64,000 nt of DNA from the NCBI GenBank assembly GCA_944321365.1, contig CALULA010000012.1, positions 1-64,000 on the forward strand. Direction: 5' to 3'. The notes under the pieces were generated by a model. The model did no database searches. It saw only the letters and a program-made list of their open reading frames with translations, and was not told the DNA's origin. The translations under genes and the position numbers were made by a program. This stretch comes from an uncultured Paraprevotella sp. Lineage in GTDB: Bacteria; Bacteroidota; Bacteroidia; Bacteroidales; Bacteroidaceae. Shown one piece after another: positions 25,762 to 34,532 of this stretch (the first letter of the stretch is position 1; each line of letters begins with the position of its first letter).

Positions 25762-27059
25762 CGCCCGATCCAGACTTCCGGATTAAGCTTTTCTTTCTCT
25801 TTGCGTAACTGGAAATGCAACACACAATGTCCGGAACCGTCATTTTCAATCGTGCCAAGGATATCACGTGTCTTGACTTTCTGCCCTTGAGTGACACGCA
25901 CAGAAGATAAATTACAGTAAACGGAAATATAACTGCCATGGCGTACCAGAACATTTTTTGAGGTCCCGAACTGAAAGACTGCCGACACCTCGCCATCGAA
26001 AACCGAACGTGCCATAGCCCCCGGCCGGCCGACATAGTTCGTGCCTTTATTATCCAGCTTGACGCCCTTCAATCCCGGAACATTATAAGTTCCGAAACGG
26101 CTACCCAACATGTAACTTCCCGTAATGGGAACAGGCAGACGCCCCTTGTTCCGCACGAAACTGCCATTAAGCTCACGGTCCTGCGGCGTGATCCATTTAT
26201 ATTCATCCGGAATGGCAGAACTCCCTTTTGAGGATGAAGCAGAAGAGGAAGACCTTTTCTGCTCTTTCTTCTTCTGCTGTTCCGCTTTTCGCCGGGCTGC
26301 CTCCGCCCGCTTACGTGCCTGTTCCACTTCATAAGCCACCAACTGATCTATCTTGCGATCCAAGTCAGACAGTTGACGACGTTGCTGCTTTACTTCTTCT
26401 TCCAACGCCTTTTGCCGCTTTCGCAATCCGGATACATTCTGTCGCTCTTTATCATGCTGCTGCTGCAACAATGCCTTCTGGGCCAGGCACTCGCTCATCA
26501 GACGGTTCTTCTCTGCTTTCATCGCCAGCAAGTCATTCTTTTGAGCCAATAGCGCATTCCGCTTACGCACAATCTCATCAGCAAGTTTCCGCTGATAATC
26601 GGCATACTCCTTAGCATAACGCGAACGACGATACATTTGTGTCACCGAGCGGCTGGAAAGTATAAACAGCAATGGACTGTTCACCGAACGGCAGGCACGG
26701 GCATAACGTAACGCACGAACATAATCGGCTTTCTTATCTTCCAACTCACGCTCAGCCTGCGACACCGATTTTTCCAATGCAGCCACCCTGCGCGACACTT
26801 TCTCTATCTGCACTTCCATCGTATCGATATACCGCTGACGATTCTCTAACTGATTGGCTAACATATCGATGTCGCGCAACTTGGTCGATACGGTCTTTTC
26901 CGTACTCTTCAGTTCTTTCCGCGAACGGTTCAAGCTTTGCTGTATCTCTTTCTTCTGGTTCTGCAGAGATTTTATCTTACGGCTGCTTTGGGCACTCAAC
27001 GTACAGACACTCCCTCCCAACAACAGAGATATCAGAAAAGCTACACCCCGCAACATCAC
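25758..27059 (-). CDS. EnvC/NlpD-like murein hydrolase activator with degenerate LytM domain
   Basis: The 433-residue secreted protein has a signal peptide (FLISLLLGGSVCTLSA), a long coiled coil of about 230 residues with heptads and KE-rich segments, a low-complexity linker and a C-terminal M23/LytM domain (about 310-430). In active LytM enzymes the first zinc motif is GxHxGxD; here it reads NKGTNYVG, and the HxH motif is reduced to CVLHFQL. It therefore probably activates amidases and does not cut peptidoglycan itself, as E. coli EnvC does. Last gene of the dut operon, with a 4-base ATGA overlap with the gene before it. Confidence 0.88.
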   Translation of the reverse strand: MMLRGVAFLISLLLGGSVCTLSAQSSRKIKSLQNQKKEIQQSLNRSRKELKSTEKTVSTKLRDIDMLANQLENRQRYIDTMEVQIEKVSRRVAALEKSVSQAERELEDKKADYVRALRYARACRSVNSPLLFILSSRSVTQMYRRSRYAKEYADYQRKLADEIVRKRNALLAQKNDLLAMKAEKNRLMSECLAQKALLQQQHDKERQNVSGLRKRQKALEEEVKQQRRQLSDLDRKIDQLVAYEVEQARKRAEAARRKAEQQKKKEQKRSSSSASSSKGSSAIPDEYKWITPQDRELNGSFVRNKGRLPVPITGSYMLGSRFGTYNVPGLKGVKLDNKGTNYVGRPGAMARSVFDGEVSAVFQFGTSKNVLVRHGSYISVYCNLSSVRVTQGQKVKTRDILGTIENDGSGHCVLHFQLRKEKEKLNPEVWIGR

Positions 27060-27892
27060 TTAATCAAACGTTTAAGAATAACATCAGCCGGAACTTTACG
27101 GTATTTCCCACCTGGTTCTTCAGACAACTCAACCGTCTTGGCATTCCATTTCAAGTTGTTTAATGAAAAGACAGCCGTAAGGTCCTCACCGTTTCCGGTC
27201 ACTGAAAGCTGCATTTTGTCGGGGAAACTTTTCTGATCTACACTTGCAAAGTGTAAATAAGTCCAATTCAGGCGCGGAACTGACGGCCGATCCGTCAGGA
27301 CAACCGACGTATTCCGTATCAGTCCGGTCAGTACATCTATCACGAACTGGCACTGCAACACTCCATCACCCTGCGAAGTTAAAATGGTATTCTCACCATT
27401 ACGACTCACCGCAAAGTCGGCCTCTGTCCACATCTGTCGCTTTCCGGGTGCAAAAACATCACTCCAGAATAAGGCCTGCAGCGCATAAAAGTCAATTCCA
27501 GCCTGCTGCAAATAGGGTACATCCGCATATTCCACCTTTACATATTCCCGTTCCATGCGATTGATCATCATCAAATATTGTGGTGTAAATTCAAGACGCC
27601 CCACTTCCATAAAGCCCAAAGCAACGAGCGACAACTGTATAACCTCGTCGCGTTTCAGATTGCAGTTGCCTCCTACAGAAAGCGACTTCCCGTTCACATG
27701 CAACTCCAAGTTCAGTTTTGACGTGACCGTACCTGTCTTCAAAGCTGTCGAAGCCATCTTGTCCACCCATTCTACCGGCTCTTTTACGTCCTGCTCATCG
27801 ACAACGGTCATCTCCTTTCCCGAACGACAGGACGCAAAAGCCAACACGACCGGCAACAAAATGCCCCATATCTTCACATTTCGCATGTTCAT
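27056..27892 (-). CDS. DUF4292-type lipoprotein
   Basis: The 278-residue protein has a lipoprotein signal (GILLPVVLAFASC, Cys at about 22) and the body of the DUF4292 family, beta-rich and LolA/LolB-like in appearance (LNLELHVNGKSLSVGGNCNLKRDE, KWNAKTVELS). It is conserved between the TPR lipoprotein and the EnvC-like factor in Bacteroidales, which suggests a role in envelope assembly. Both ends overlap neighbours by 4 bases. Met1 or Met3 could start translation. Confidence 0.85.
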   Translation of the reverse strand: MNMRNVKIWGILLPVVLAFASCRSGKEMTVVDEQDVKEPVEWVDKMASTALKTGTVTSKLNLELHVNGKSLSVGGNCNLKRDEVIQLSLVALGFMEVGRLEFTPQYLMMINRMEREYVKVEYADVPYLQQAGIDFYALQALFWSDVFAPGKRQMWTEADFAVSRNGENTILTSQGDGVLQCQFVIDVLTGLIRNTSVVLTDRPSVPRLNWTYLHFASVDQKSFPDKMQLSVTGNGEDLTAVFSLNNLKWNAKTVELSEEPGGKYRKVPADVILKRLIK

Positions 27893-29628
27893 TCTCCTAC
27901 ATATTTTTTCAATCTGATCTTCTTTTCCAGCTGAGGCGTAACATCTCCCCCTTTCTTTTTTGCCATCTTCCAGTATTTCAGCGCACCCTCCATGTCACCG
28001 CAACAAGCGTAAATATCGCCAGCATGTTCCAGTACACCTCCGGACACTTCTTCATCCTGTTCTATGTTTCCCGCCAACACACGATCCATATACAGTTTAG
28101 CCTCAGAATAACGTCCCTTGATAAACAGGATCCAAGCGTAAGTATCAATAAACGTCTTATTTCCCGGTTCGGCCACAATCGTACGATGACTCATTTCTTC
28201 CGCCTTGTCCAGATCCCTCTTCTCCAGTGAAAGGTAATAAGCGTAATTATTAAGACAGCCTACATTATCGGGATTATATACCAGACATGAATCATAGCAT
28301 ATAAAAGCCGAATCCTTTAATCCATTGTTATAATAGAGGTCACCCATAATAGAATACATATCCGATACGATTCCATGATCTGTATCCGGCTTGACCTGAT
28401 TCACCCCTTTACGGAACACCTCTAAGGCTTTATCCTGACGCTCAAGCTGATAATAAGCAAAACCCAAATAGAAATAATAAGGCAACTGATCGGGGTAATG
28501 AGTAATGCCTTGCGTACAGACTTCCTGCACCTTAGGATAATTATTGGAACGCATGGCCAATACCATCAACTGATATAAGGCTGCCGGATTGTCTGGTTCC
28601 AATTCCAGAATCCGCTCCAGCACCGGTTCCATCCGATCCGTCATCTTCTTCATCTGCAAATATGAAGCATAAAGGGTCAGCATATCTACCGTTTCCGGCA
28701 CGGAAGCGAAGATACGGTCGAACACTTGTAGAATCTTCGTACTGTCTGCATGGGCACTCTCTTGCTCCACAATGTAATTACGCATCAACATGGCCCTATC
28801 CCGGCTATCCAACTTTTTCCCATAAAGCAGATCATCCAGCTGAGCATGATAAAGAGAATCCTGCCCCGTCTGTTTATAATAATCCAATAAGGACAAAAGC
28901 AAAGCCTGGTTATCCGGTTCCCGCTGCTGCACCTCACGATAGACTGCAAGTGCTTTCTCCGGTTGCTGCGCCAGCAAATATTGCTCGCCAATCAAAACGC
29001 GATAGGAGAGATCGTTGGGATTATCCATAGCCAAGGCTTCCAATTCGGCAAAAGCTTTCTCATCCTCCTTCAACTCACGGTAAAGCCTGAACTTCTCCAT
29101 ACTTACGGACATATTCCGCCCCTCCAGCAACTCTATACGGTCAAGGGCGTGAATGGCCTTGTGATATTCGCCCTCATCCATATAGATATTTACCAGCTGT
29201 GCCAGAACGTCCGAACGCGCCGGATTACAGCGTACCATATCTTCCAGAACGGGAACAGCCTTAGCCTTGTTCCTATTGTGCAAATAAAATGAAGCCAAGG
29301 CTTCCTTAAACTGGACATTATCCGGTGCCAGAGCCACAGCCTCCGACAAATGACTCTCACAACGGGCCGAATCATCCAGATTCATATAATACACACCAAG
29401 ATGATAATGCGCCTCAGCGGCATCGGGCTTGATTTCCAGACAATGCTTATACAGCTCAAAAGCATCATCCGGACGCCCCGCCAGATCGCTCTTGACAGCC
29501 TCAAGATAATAATAGTCAAGCCTGCGCTGTGCCTCCGGCGACAGCCCGGTCACATCGGCTGTACGGCATCCCACAAGAAAAAGAGAAGCCAACAACGCCC
29601 CGCATATCTGATACAATTTTTTTTCCAC
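27889..29628 (-). CDS. TPR-repeat lipoprotein (GTG start)
   Basis: The product is a lipoprotein (about 579 residues) with the lipobox LFLVGC near residue 20, followed by about 12 tetratricopeptide repeats (AEAHYHLGVYYMNLDDSARC, NPARSDVLAQLVNIYMDEGE, AALYQLMVLAMRSNNYPKV). TPR lipoproteins act as scaffolds in outer-membrane or cell-wall complexes. I chose GTG at 29628, 4 bases after the dut stop, because it gives a compact signal peptide; the nearest in-frame ATG (29682) lies within dut and adds 18 charged residues before the signal. It lies between dut and the DUF4292 gene, in one operon. Confidence 0.85.
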   Translation of the reverse strand: MEKKLYQICGALLASLFLVGCRTADVTGLSPEAQRRLDYYYLEAVKSDLAGRPDDAFELYKHCLEIKPDAAEAHYHLGVYYMNLDDSARCESHLSEAVALAPDNVQFKEALASFYLHNRNKAKAVPVLEDMVRCNPARSDVLAQLVNIYMDEGEYHKAIHALDRIELLEGRNMSVSMEKFRLYRELKEDEKAFAELEALAMDNPNDLSYRVLIGEQYLLAQQPEKALAVYREVQQREPDNQALLLSLLDYYKQTGQDSLYHAQLDDLLYGKKLDSRDRAMLMRNYIVEQESAHADSTKILQVFDRIFASVPETVDMLTLYASYLQMKKMTDRMEPVLERILELEPDNPAALYQLMVLAMRSNNYPKVQEVCTQGITHYPDQLPYYFYLGFAYYQLERQDKALEVFRKGVNQVKPDTDHGIVSDMYSIMGDLYYNNGLKDSAFICYDSCLVYNPDNVGCLNNYAYYLSLEKRDLDKAEEMSHRTIVAEPGNKTFIDTYAWILFIKGRYSEAKLYMDRVLAGNIEQDEEVSGGVLEHAGDIYACCGDMEGALKYWKMAKKKGGDVTPQLEKKIRLKKYVGE

Positions 29629-29632
29629 TGCC

Positions 29633-30070
29633 CTATAGCTTTCCTGAATGGCCAAAACCACCGGCTCCTCTTTCCGTTTCATCCAAACTCTCCACCTGAC
29701 ACCATTCGGCCTGTTCACAACGTGCCACCACCATCTGTGCGATACGCTCACCGTCATTAATTTCAAAAGGCTCGGCCGACAAATTCACCAAGATGACACA
29801 GACTTCGCCACGATAATCGGCATCAATCGTGCCAGGAGAGTTCAACACCGTGATGCCTTTTTTCAAAGCCAGTCCGCTCCGCGGACGCACTTGTGCTTCC
29901 ACTCCTTGCGGCAAGGCCATGTAGATTCCCGTCGGCACAAGACAACGCGCCAAAGGCTGCAACACCACCGGCTTATCCAAGTTGGCACGGAGATCCATTC
30001 CGGCAGAACCGACAGTAACATATTGCGGTAAAGAATGATGCGACTTATTGATAACACGTATTTCTATCAT
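29633..30070 (-). CDS. dut: dUTP diphosphatase
   Basis: The 145-residue trimeric dUTPase has all five motifs: [32 protein letters not shown] (catalytic Asp and stacking Tyr), GERIAQMVV and [11 protein letters not shown] at the C-terminus. It removes dUTP and supplies dUMP for thymidylate. First gene of the operon that continues with the TPR lipoprotein, DUF4292 and EnvC-like genes; a -7 box lies 26 bases upstream. Confidence 0.97.
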   Translation of the reverse strand: MIEIRVINKSHHSLPQYVTVGSAGMDLRANLDKPVVLQPLARCLVPTGIYMALPQGVEAQVRPRSGLALKKGITVLNSPGTIDADYRGEVCVILVNLSAEPFEINDGERIAQMVVARCEQAEWCQVESLDETERGAGGFGHSGKL

Positions 30071-30095
30071 AGGTCAAAAATGCATTTTTTAGGTA

Positions 30096-30103
30096 CAAAA
30101 ATA
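30096..30103 (-). promoter_or_regulatory. -7 box (TATTTTTG) of the dut operon
   Basis: TAnnTTTG on the minus strand, 26 bases upstream of the dut ATG, in the divergent spacer with the dGTPase gene. Confidence 0.6.
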
Positions 30104-30166
30104 ACCAATTATCTCTACATCTCCATTGATTTTTGCTTAAAAAGAGAGAATATCAACCTTTTTAAT

Positions 30167-30174
30167 TACTTTTG
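30167..30174 (+). promoter_or_regulatory. -7 box (TACTTTTG) of the dGTPase gene
   Basis: Consensus match 23 bases upstream of the ATG at 30197; earlier in-frame ATGs lie upstream of it. Confidence 0.6.
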
Positions 30175-30196
30175 TGAAGAATCTACAGAAACCCCC

Positions 30197-31552
30197 ATGA
30201 ACTGGACTCAACTCATCTCCAACAAACGACTGGGACTGGAACAATATCATCAGGTACGTAAAGACGACCGTACGGAGTTTCAACGCGACTACGACCGATT
30301 GATTTTTTCCGCTCCTTTCCGCCGCCTGCAAAACAAGACACAGGTATTCCCCTTGCCCGGCAGTATTTTCGTACACAACCGACTGACGCACAGTCTTGAG
30401 GTATCAAGCGTAGGGCGTTCACTCGGAAACGACATAGCCAAGGAACTTATCCAAAGACATCCCGCGCTGAACGGAAGCCATCTGACAGAAGCCGGCGCCA
30501 TTGTTTCAGCAGCCTGCCTGGCCCACGACTTGGGGAATCCTCCTTTCGGACACTCCGGTGAAAGAGCCATAGGCACTTTTTTCAGCGAAGGCAAAGGAGC
30601 ATGGCTCAAGACCTACCGCGAGCCGAAAAGCGGCGACCGCCTGAGCGAGGCGGAGTGGAATGACCTGATCCACTTTGAAGGCAACGCCAATGCCTTTCGC
30701 TTACTGACTCACCATTTCAAGGGCCGGCGCAAAGGAGGGTTTGTCATGACTTACACCACACTTGCTTCTATCGTCAAATATCCCTTCTCTTCTAATTTGG
30801 CCGGCAACCATGCCAAGTTCGGCTTTTTCCAGAGCGAGATACAAGACTACCAGCGTATAGCAGAAGAGCTGGGCATTCCGCGGCAAGAAAGCGCGGAAGG
30901 CACATACAGCTACGTACGGCATCCGTTTGTCTATCTCGTGGAGGCCGCAGACGACATTTGCTATGAAATCATGGACATTGAAGATGCCCATAAACTGAAA
31001 ATCATCAATACAGAAGAAACCCAGCAGCTGTTGCTGAACTTCTTCGGCGAAGAACGCCAAGACAGCATCCGGCGCAACCTGCAATATGTCAGCGACATTA
31101 ACGAGCAGATCGTCTATCTGCGCTCATGTGTCATCGGGTGTCTGGAAAGCGAATGCGTAAAAGTATTCCTGTCGCATGAAGACGAGATACTGAACGGGAC
31201 ATTCCAAGGGTCTCTCATCAATCACATATCCGAAATACCACGGGCAGCCTACAAAGCCTGCGAAAAGATGGCCTACGCCAAAATATACCGGAGCAAAGAT
31301 GTCGTGGACATTGAATTGGCAGGCTTCCAGGTGATCAGCACCTTACTGGACCTGATGATAGAGGCTGTATGCCATCCGGAAAAAACTTATTCGCAACTGC
31401 TTATCAACAGAGTGTCACAGCAATATGACATCGGTGCCGAACGGCTCTACGACCGCATCATGGCCGTACTGGACTATATCTCCGGAATGACAGACGTCTA
31501 CGCCCTCGACTTATACAGGAAAATCAACGGAACCAGCCTGCCTTTCGTCTGA
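30197..31552 (+). CDS. dgt: Deoxyguanosinetriphosphate triphosphohydrolase (HD family)
   Basis: The 451-residue HD-domain enzyme cleaves dGTP (or dNTPs generally) to the nucleoside and triphosphate. Landmarks are the N-terminal DRLIFSAPFRRLQNKTQVFP, HNRLTHSLEVSSVGRSLG (first metal His) and AHDLGNPPFGHSGE, the HD pair, then VEAADDICYEIMDIED. This is the usual length for the family. It is divergent from dut, pairing two dNTP-pool enzymes at one intergenic region. The stop is within a small 7-bp inverted repeat shared with the convergent glsB-like gene. Confidence 0.93.
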   Translation: MNWTQLISNKRLGLEQYHQVRKDDRTEFQRDYDRLIFSAPFRRLQNKTQVFPLPGSIFVHNRLTHSLEVSSVGRSLGNDIAKELIQRHPALNGSHLTEAGAIVSAACLAHDLGNPPFGHSGERAIGTFFSEGKGAWLKTYREPKSGDRLSEAEWNDLIHFEGNANAFRLLTHHFKGRRKGGFVMTYTTLASIVKYPFSSNLAGNHAKFGFFQSEIQDYQRIAEELGIPRQESAEGTYSYVRHPFVYLVEAADDICYEIMDIEDAHKLKIINTEETQQLLLNFFGEERQDSIRRNLQYVSDINEQIVYLRSCVIGCLESECVKVFLSHEDEILNGTFQGSLINHISEIPRAAYKACEKMAYAKIYRSKDVVDIELAGFQVISTLLDLMIEAVCHPEKTYSQLLINRVSQQYDIGAERLYDRIMAVLDYISGMTDVYALDLYRKINGTSLPFV

Positions 31553-31572
31553 TTCCGCCGGCATACGGAATC
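31551..31572. terminator. Small hairpin between convergent dGTPase and N-acyltransferase genes
   Basis: The perfect 7-bp inverted repeat GATTCCG / CGGAATC with an 8-base loop spans both stop regions. There is no strong T-run, so termination is tentative. Confidence 0.3.
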
Positions 31573-32503
31573 ATTCTCTTCCGGAAAACGTTTCGATGTG
31601 TCTTCTGCGCTTTTCCGCGCGGATCTCATCCACAGCTATCAGTATACCGGTTTCCTCAACATTGCCGAACTCGTCATTAATGGCTGTCCCGAACATCTTC
31701 ATCGTGGGCGAAAGGCCCATGTAGGCGTTCACCAAGGGAGGGATGTTGTAACCCAGCTTACGGACCTCCGTGTTCAGTATCTTGTAGTCTTCCTTGAAAC
31801 CGTCCTCCACGAACAGGGCGCGCAGCACCTCCGTGTCGGCCTCCAGCTGCAGGGGATGGAGCGGAACTATCAGACGATCCTTGTCCTCAAAGTGCTTCTT
31901 GAGGAAATACAGTATCATGTCACGCCCGAAGCGGTCATAGGAGGGATACATGGTCATTTTCCCGAAATAGTAGCGCACATCCGGCACCAGAACGGTGAGC
32001 GCCCCCAGCCCGTCCCACAGGTTATCCAGCGCATAAAGGCCCTTGGAACCGGCCCGCGTGCTCTGGTACTCCAGTGTGACAAACGAACGTCCCAGTTCGA
32101 TGGTATAAGGCATGTAGTCTTTCATGAACCGTTCCGAGAAATGGAACATATGTGAAGTTGCCAATATGGGCTGCCCGTCTTCCCGCAGCTTTACCTCCGA
32201 TCCCAACAAATAACGGTAACCGCCCAGAATCTCTTCCACCGTAGGGTCCCATACGATCAACTGCTTGTAGGGTTGCTCCATCATATCAAAATCATCCAGA
32301 TCGAGCGCAAGCCCCGTTCCGCCTCCGGATGCCCTGAAAGCGATTTCCCTCAAACGGCCGATCTCACGAAGCACATTAGGAGCATTCTGCCACGTCACGA
32401 CATAAATCTCATTGTGGCTCTTATTCGTATAACGAAGTCTTTTATCAGCTGTCAGTTCGGCTTTCAGCAGTTCCCTACTCACCGGAGCTATGATCTCTTC
32501 CAT
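31571..32503 (-). CDS. glsB: Glycine-lipid N-acyltransferase (GlsB-like)
   Basis: The 310-residue GNAT-fold acyltransferase belongs to the OlsB/hemolysin-like group (LREIAFRASGGGTGLALDLDDFD, LIVWDP, GGYRYLLG, ELGRSFVTLEYQ). In Bacteroides thetaiotaomicron the corresponding gene, glsB, with its neighbour glsA makes N-acyloxyacyl glycine lipids; GlsB puts the first 3-hydroxy fatty acid on glycine. It lies 25 bases after the GlsA-like gene, on the same strand, matching that arrangement. Substrate assignment rests on this synteny and family similarity. Confidence 0.85.
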   Translation of the reverse strand: MEEIIAPVSRELLKAELTADKRLRYTNKSHNEIYVVTWQNAPNVLREIGRLREIAFRASGGGTGLALDLDDFDMMEQPYKQLIVWDPTVEEILGGYRYLLGSEVKLREDGQPILATSHMFHFSERFMKDYMPYTIELGRSFVTLEYQSTRAGSKGLYALDNLWDGLGALTVLVPDVRYYFGKMTMYPSYDRFGRDMILYFLKKHFEDKDRLIVPLHPLQLEADTEVLRALFVEDGFKEDYKILNTEVRKLGYNIPPLVNAYMGLSPTMKMFGTAINDEFGNVEETGILIAVDEIRAEKRRRHIETFSGRE

Positions 32504-32528
32504 ATCTTGTTTATTAAATCCTTACTGT

Positions 32529-33347
32529 TTATAACCTGTACACTTGCCCTTTCACTTCCTGAGCCCACTGGCAGGCCGTCCGGGTCTTGTCGAATGTTGT
32601 CCACGGGATAGGCTTTCCTATCACCACTCTGTACCGGCCATGCTGGCTACGGTACATCTCGTCCGGCAGGAACAGCTGGGCAAAGTTGAATTTCAGATGC
32701 AGGCGTCTGCACCATTCTGCCACCGAATAAAAACGGTCTGAGTTGTGCCCGATGAAGTGTATGGGAACAACATCGCGCTGTGTCATGACGCTTTTGGTGA
32801 TGAATGTCTTGTTCCAGGCCAGATCTCGAATCTCGCCATCCGGCATCCTCCGCGAACAGATTCCGGCCGGGAACATCACGATCTGATTGTCTGAACTGAA
32901 TGCCTCTGCCACCAGCTGCGGGAAGTTACGCGCCTGTTTGCCCATCTTGTTGATGGGAATGCACAAAGGGGCCAATCCTTTCAGGTTCATCAACAGGTCA
33001 TTGACCAGATATTTGATTTTCCCGTCGAAGTGACGCCCCAATACCATACCCAGCGTCACCCCGTCGATAGCCCCCAAGGGGTGATTGGAGACGAATGTAT
33101 ATTTGCGCGACCGGTCAGAAAGATGTTCCAGCCCCTCCACGTCGACTGTCACATCCAGATAGCGGAGTGCCTGCTCGCAAAAGTCAACTCCCACATAGCC
33201 TTGCGACAAAAAGGCATTAATGAAGTCCTGATGCACCAGAGCTTTCAGCCTGTCCATCAGAAACTGAGGAATATACTTTGCCTTCTTTCCTGCACGACTC
33301 CGCACAATGCGGTCTAAGTCTATCAATGTAACGTCACTGTCTGGCAT
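32529..33347 (-). CDS. glsA: Glycine-lipid O-acyltransferase (GlsA-like, PlsC fold)
   Basis: The 272-residue 1-acylglycerol-3-phosphate-acyltransferase-like protein has the NHPLGAIDG catalytic motif (HxxxxD: FVSNHPLGAIDG), CIPINKMGK and MFPAGICSR. GlsA adds the second acyl chain to make glycine or serine-glycine lipids in Bacteroides. Start MPDSDVT (33347) is preferred: the longer frame (to 33404) runs back through repeat array D. No -7 box is obvious in the 106-bp upstream spacer, so it may be read from the gene at 33.8 kb through the array. Confidence 0.85.
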   Translation of the reverse strand: MPDSDVTLIDLDRIVRSRAGKKAKYIPQFLMDRLKALVHQDFINAFLSQGYVGVDFCEQALRYLDVTVDVEGLEHLSDRSRKYTFVSNHPLGAIDGVTLGMVLGRHFDGKIKYLVNDLLMNLKGLAPLCIPINKMGKQARNFPQLVAEAFSSDNQIVMFPAGICSRRMPDGEIRDLAWNKTFITKSVMTQRDVVPIHFIGHNSDRFYSVAEWCRRLHLKFNFAQLFLPDEMYRSQHGRYRVVIGKPIPWTTFDKTRTACQWAQEVKGQVYRL

Positions 33348-33374
33348 CTCTTTCCGCACTATTAAAAACCGGTG

Positions 33375-33450
33375 TTCCGGTCTGTCCGATCCATTCTTCC
33401 GCAAAGGCTATACGATCTTTCCGCAAAGGCCTCACAGTTTTTCCGCAAAG
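33375..33450 (-). repeat. 22-bp-period array D (TTCCGCAA cores)
   Basis: Exact TTCCGCAAAG cores start at 33397, 33419 and 33441 (22 bp apart). A degenerate unit TTCCGGTC sits exactly 22 bp earlier at 33375, and TTCCGCAC occurs at 33352, five bases from the glsA start codon. The array thus takes up nearly the whole 106-bp spacer between the secreted-protein stop at 33454 and glsA. Confidence 0.8.
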
Positions 33451-33453
33451 ATT

Positions 33454-33819
33454 TCATGAAACAATTACCTTAGCATTATTGATGATATAGGTGCCCCTTG
33501 GCAACCCGCTAATCCAGTTCGTCCCCTTGTTCAGACGGAACAGTCCGTAGAACACGCCGTTCGCCTTGTAAACCGGGAGCATCTGGGAGTATTTACTTGT
33601 CACCAGCAAAGAACCGCGCTTGACTTTGACGTCAATGGGATAGGTTGAAGAAACTCTTCTGGTCTTGTAAATATGGGTGATTTCAGAAAAAGCCTTATGC
33701 TGTTCCAGAGTATCCGTTTTTGCCTCGGACTGCATCTGACTGTCGGCATAGGCACTCCATATCCCTCCAACAACCAACAATACCCCTAAACTAACCTTTT
33801 TCCAATTATATACCCACAT
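33454..33819 (-). CDS. Small secreted protein with a sorting-domain-like C-terminus
   Basis: The start at 33819 follows a -7 box (33845-33852); the upstream ATG at 33867 precedes it. The 121-residue product has a signal peptide (VSLGVLLVVGGIWSAYA), then about 40 polar residues, and ends in beta-rich sequence (YPIDVKVKRGSLLVTSKYSQ, GLPRGTYIINNAKVIVS). The ending resembles the final strands of T9SS type A-like domains or their abbreviated forms, without a large passenger. Function unknown; array D begins 3 bases after the stop. Confidence 0.65.
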   Translation of the reverse strand: MWVYNWKKVSLGVLLVVGGIWSAYADSQMQSEAKTDTLEQHKAFSEITHIYKTRRVSSTYPIDVKVKRGSLLVTSKYSQMLPVYKANGVFYGLFRLNKGTNWISGLPRGTYIINNAKVIVS

Positions 33820-33844
33820 TATATTTAAATTAACCTCTATTTTG

Positions 33845-33852
33845 CAAAAATA
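33845..33852 (-). promoter_or_regulatory. -7 box (TATTTTTG) of the small secreted protein gene
   Basis: Consensus on the minus strand, 25 bases upstream of ATG 33819. Read-through into glsA-glsB is possible. Confidence 0.6.
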
Positions 33853-33984
33853 GAATGAATACGTCACTTATCAAGGCCGGCCACACATATTTTAAGAATT
33901 ATTAAAAATAGCAGAAAGAGCCGACTGGCTTTTCTGCATTTGCATTTCAAATTCTCTTTTTTCTTTCTGCGGGATAAAAGACAG

Positions 33985-34025
33985 CCGGATGCTGCAGACG
34001 GCCCTGAACCGTCAGCAGCATCCGG
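33985..34025 (-). terminator. Intrinsic terminator at the end of the dcw/yqeY unit
   Basis: The stem CCGGATGCTGC ... GCAGCATCCGG continues inward with GACGG/CCGTC after one mismatch. On the minus strand it is followed by a TCTTTT tract. It lies about 28 bases after the yqeY stop. Confidence 0.8.
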
Positions 34026-34052
34026 CCTGTTATTCCGGTCAAACGTCCATCC

Positions 34053-34502
34053 TTACGACAGCAATTGTTTTACTTTCGCACTGACGGCCTTACCATCGGC
34101 CTTACCGGCCAACTGCTTGATGGCAGCTCCCATCACCTTGCCCATGTCTTTGGCGCTTGTGGCACCCACGGCCGCAATGATTTTTTTCAACTCGGCCTCA
34201 AGTTCCTCATCCGAAAGCTGACGCGGCAGATAGCGGTTGATCACCTCTACTTGTGCAAGTTCCTCATCTGCCAGATCCTGACGTCCCTGTTCCACATACA
34301 AAGCAGCCGCATCCTTCCCCTGCTTGGACAATTTCGCCAGAATGGCCAATGCGGCATCGTCTGTCAGCTCGTCATTGGCACCCGGTGCCGTCTTGGCTTC
34401 CAAAAACACTTTCTTAATGTTGCGCAAGGTCTCCAAGGTCACTTTGTCCTTAGCCTTCATCGCAGCCTTTATATCCTCACTTACTTGTTCAAAAAGAGCC
34501 AT
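34053..34502 (-). CDS. yqeY: GatB/YqeY domain protein
   Basis: The 149-residue helical protein begins MALFEQVSEDIKAAMKAKDK and has the YqeY body (LSKQGKDAAALYVEQGRQDLADEE, RYLPRQLSDEELEAELKKII, MGKVMGAAIKQLAGKADGKAV). The domain resembles the tRNA-binding C-terminal part of the GatB amidotransferase subunit; stand-alone role unknown. It follows ftsZ by 30 bases and ends the cluster ahead of a strong terminator, so it is probably cotranscribed with the division genes. Confidence 0.93.
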   Translation of the reverse strand: MALFEQVSEDIKAAMKAKDKVTLETLRNIKKVFLEAKTAPGANDELTDDAALAILAKLSKQGKDAAALYVEQGRQDLADEELAQVEVINRYLPRQLSDEELEAELKKIIAAVGATSAKDMGKVMGAAIKQLAGKADGKAVSAKVKQLLS

Positions 34503-34532
34503 AACCCTATTCCTTTCTCTACATGTATTGTA

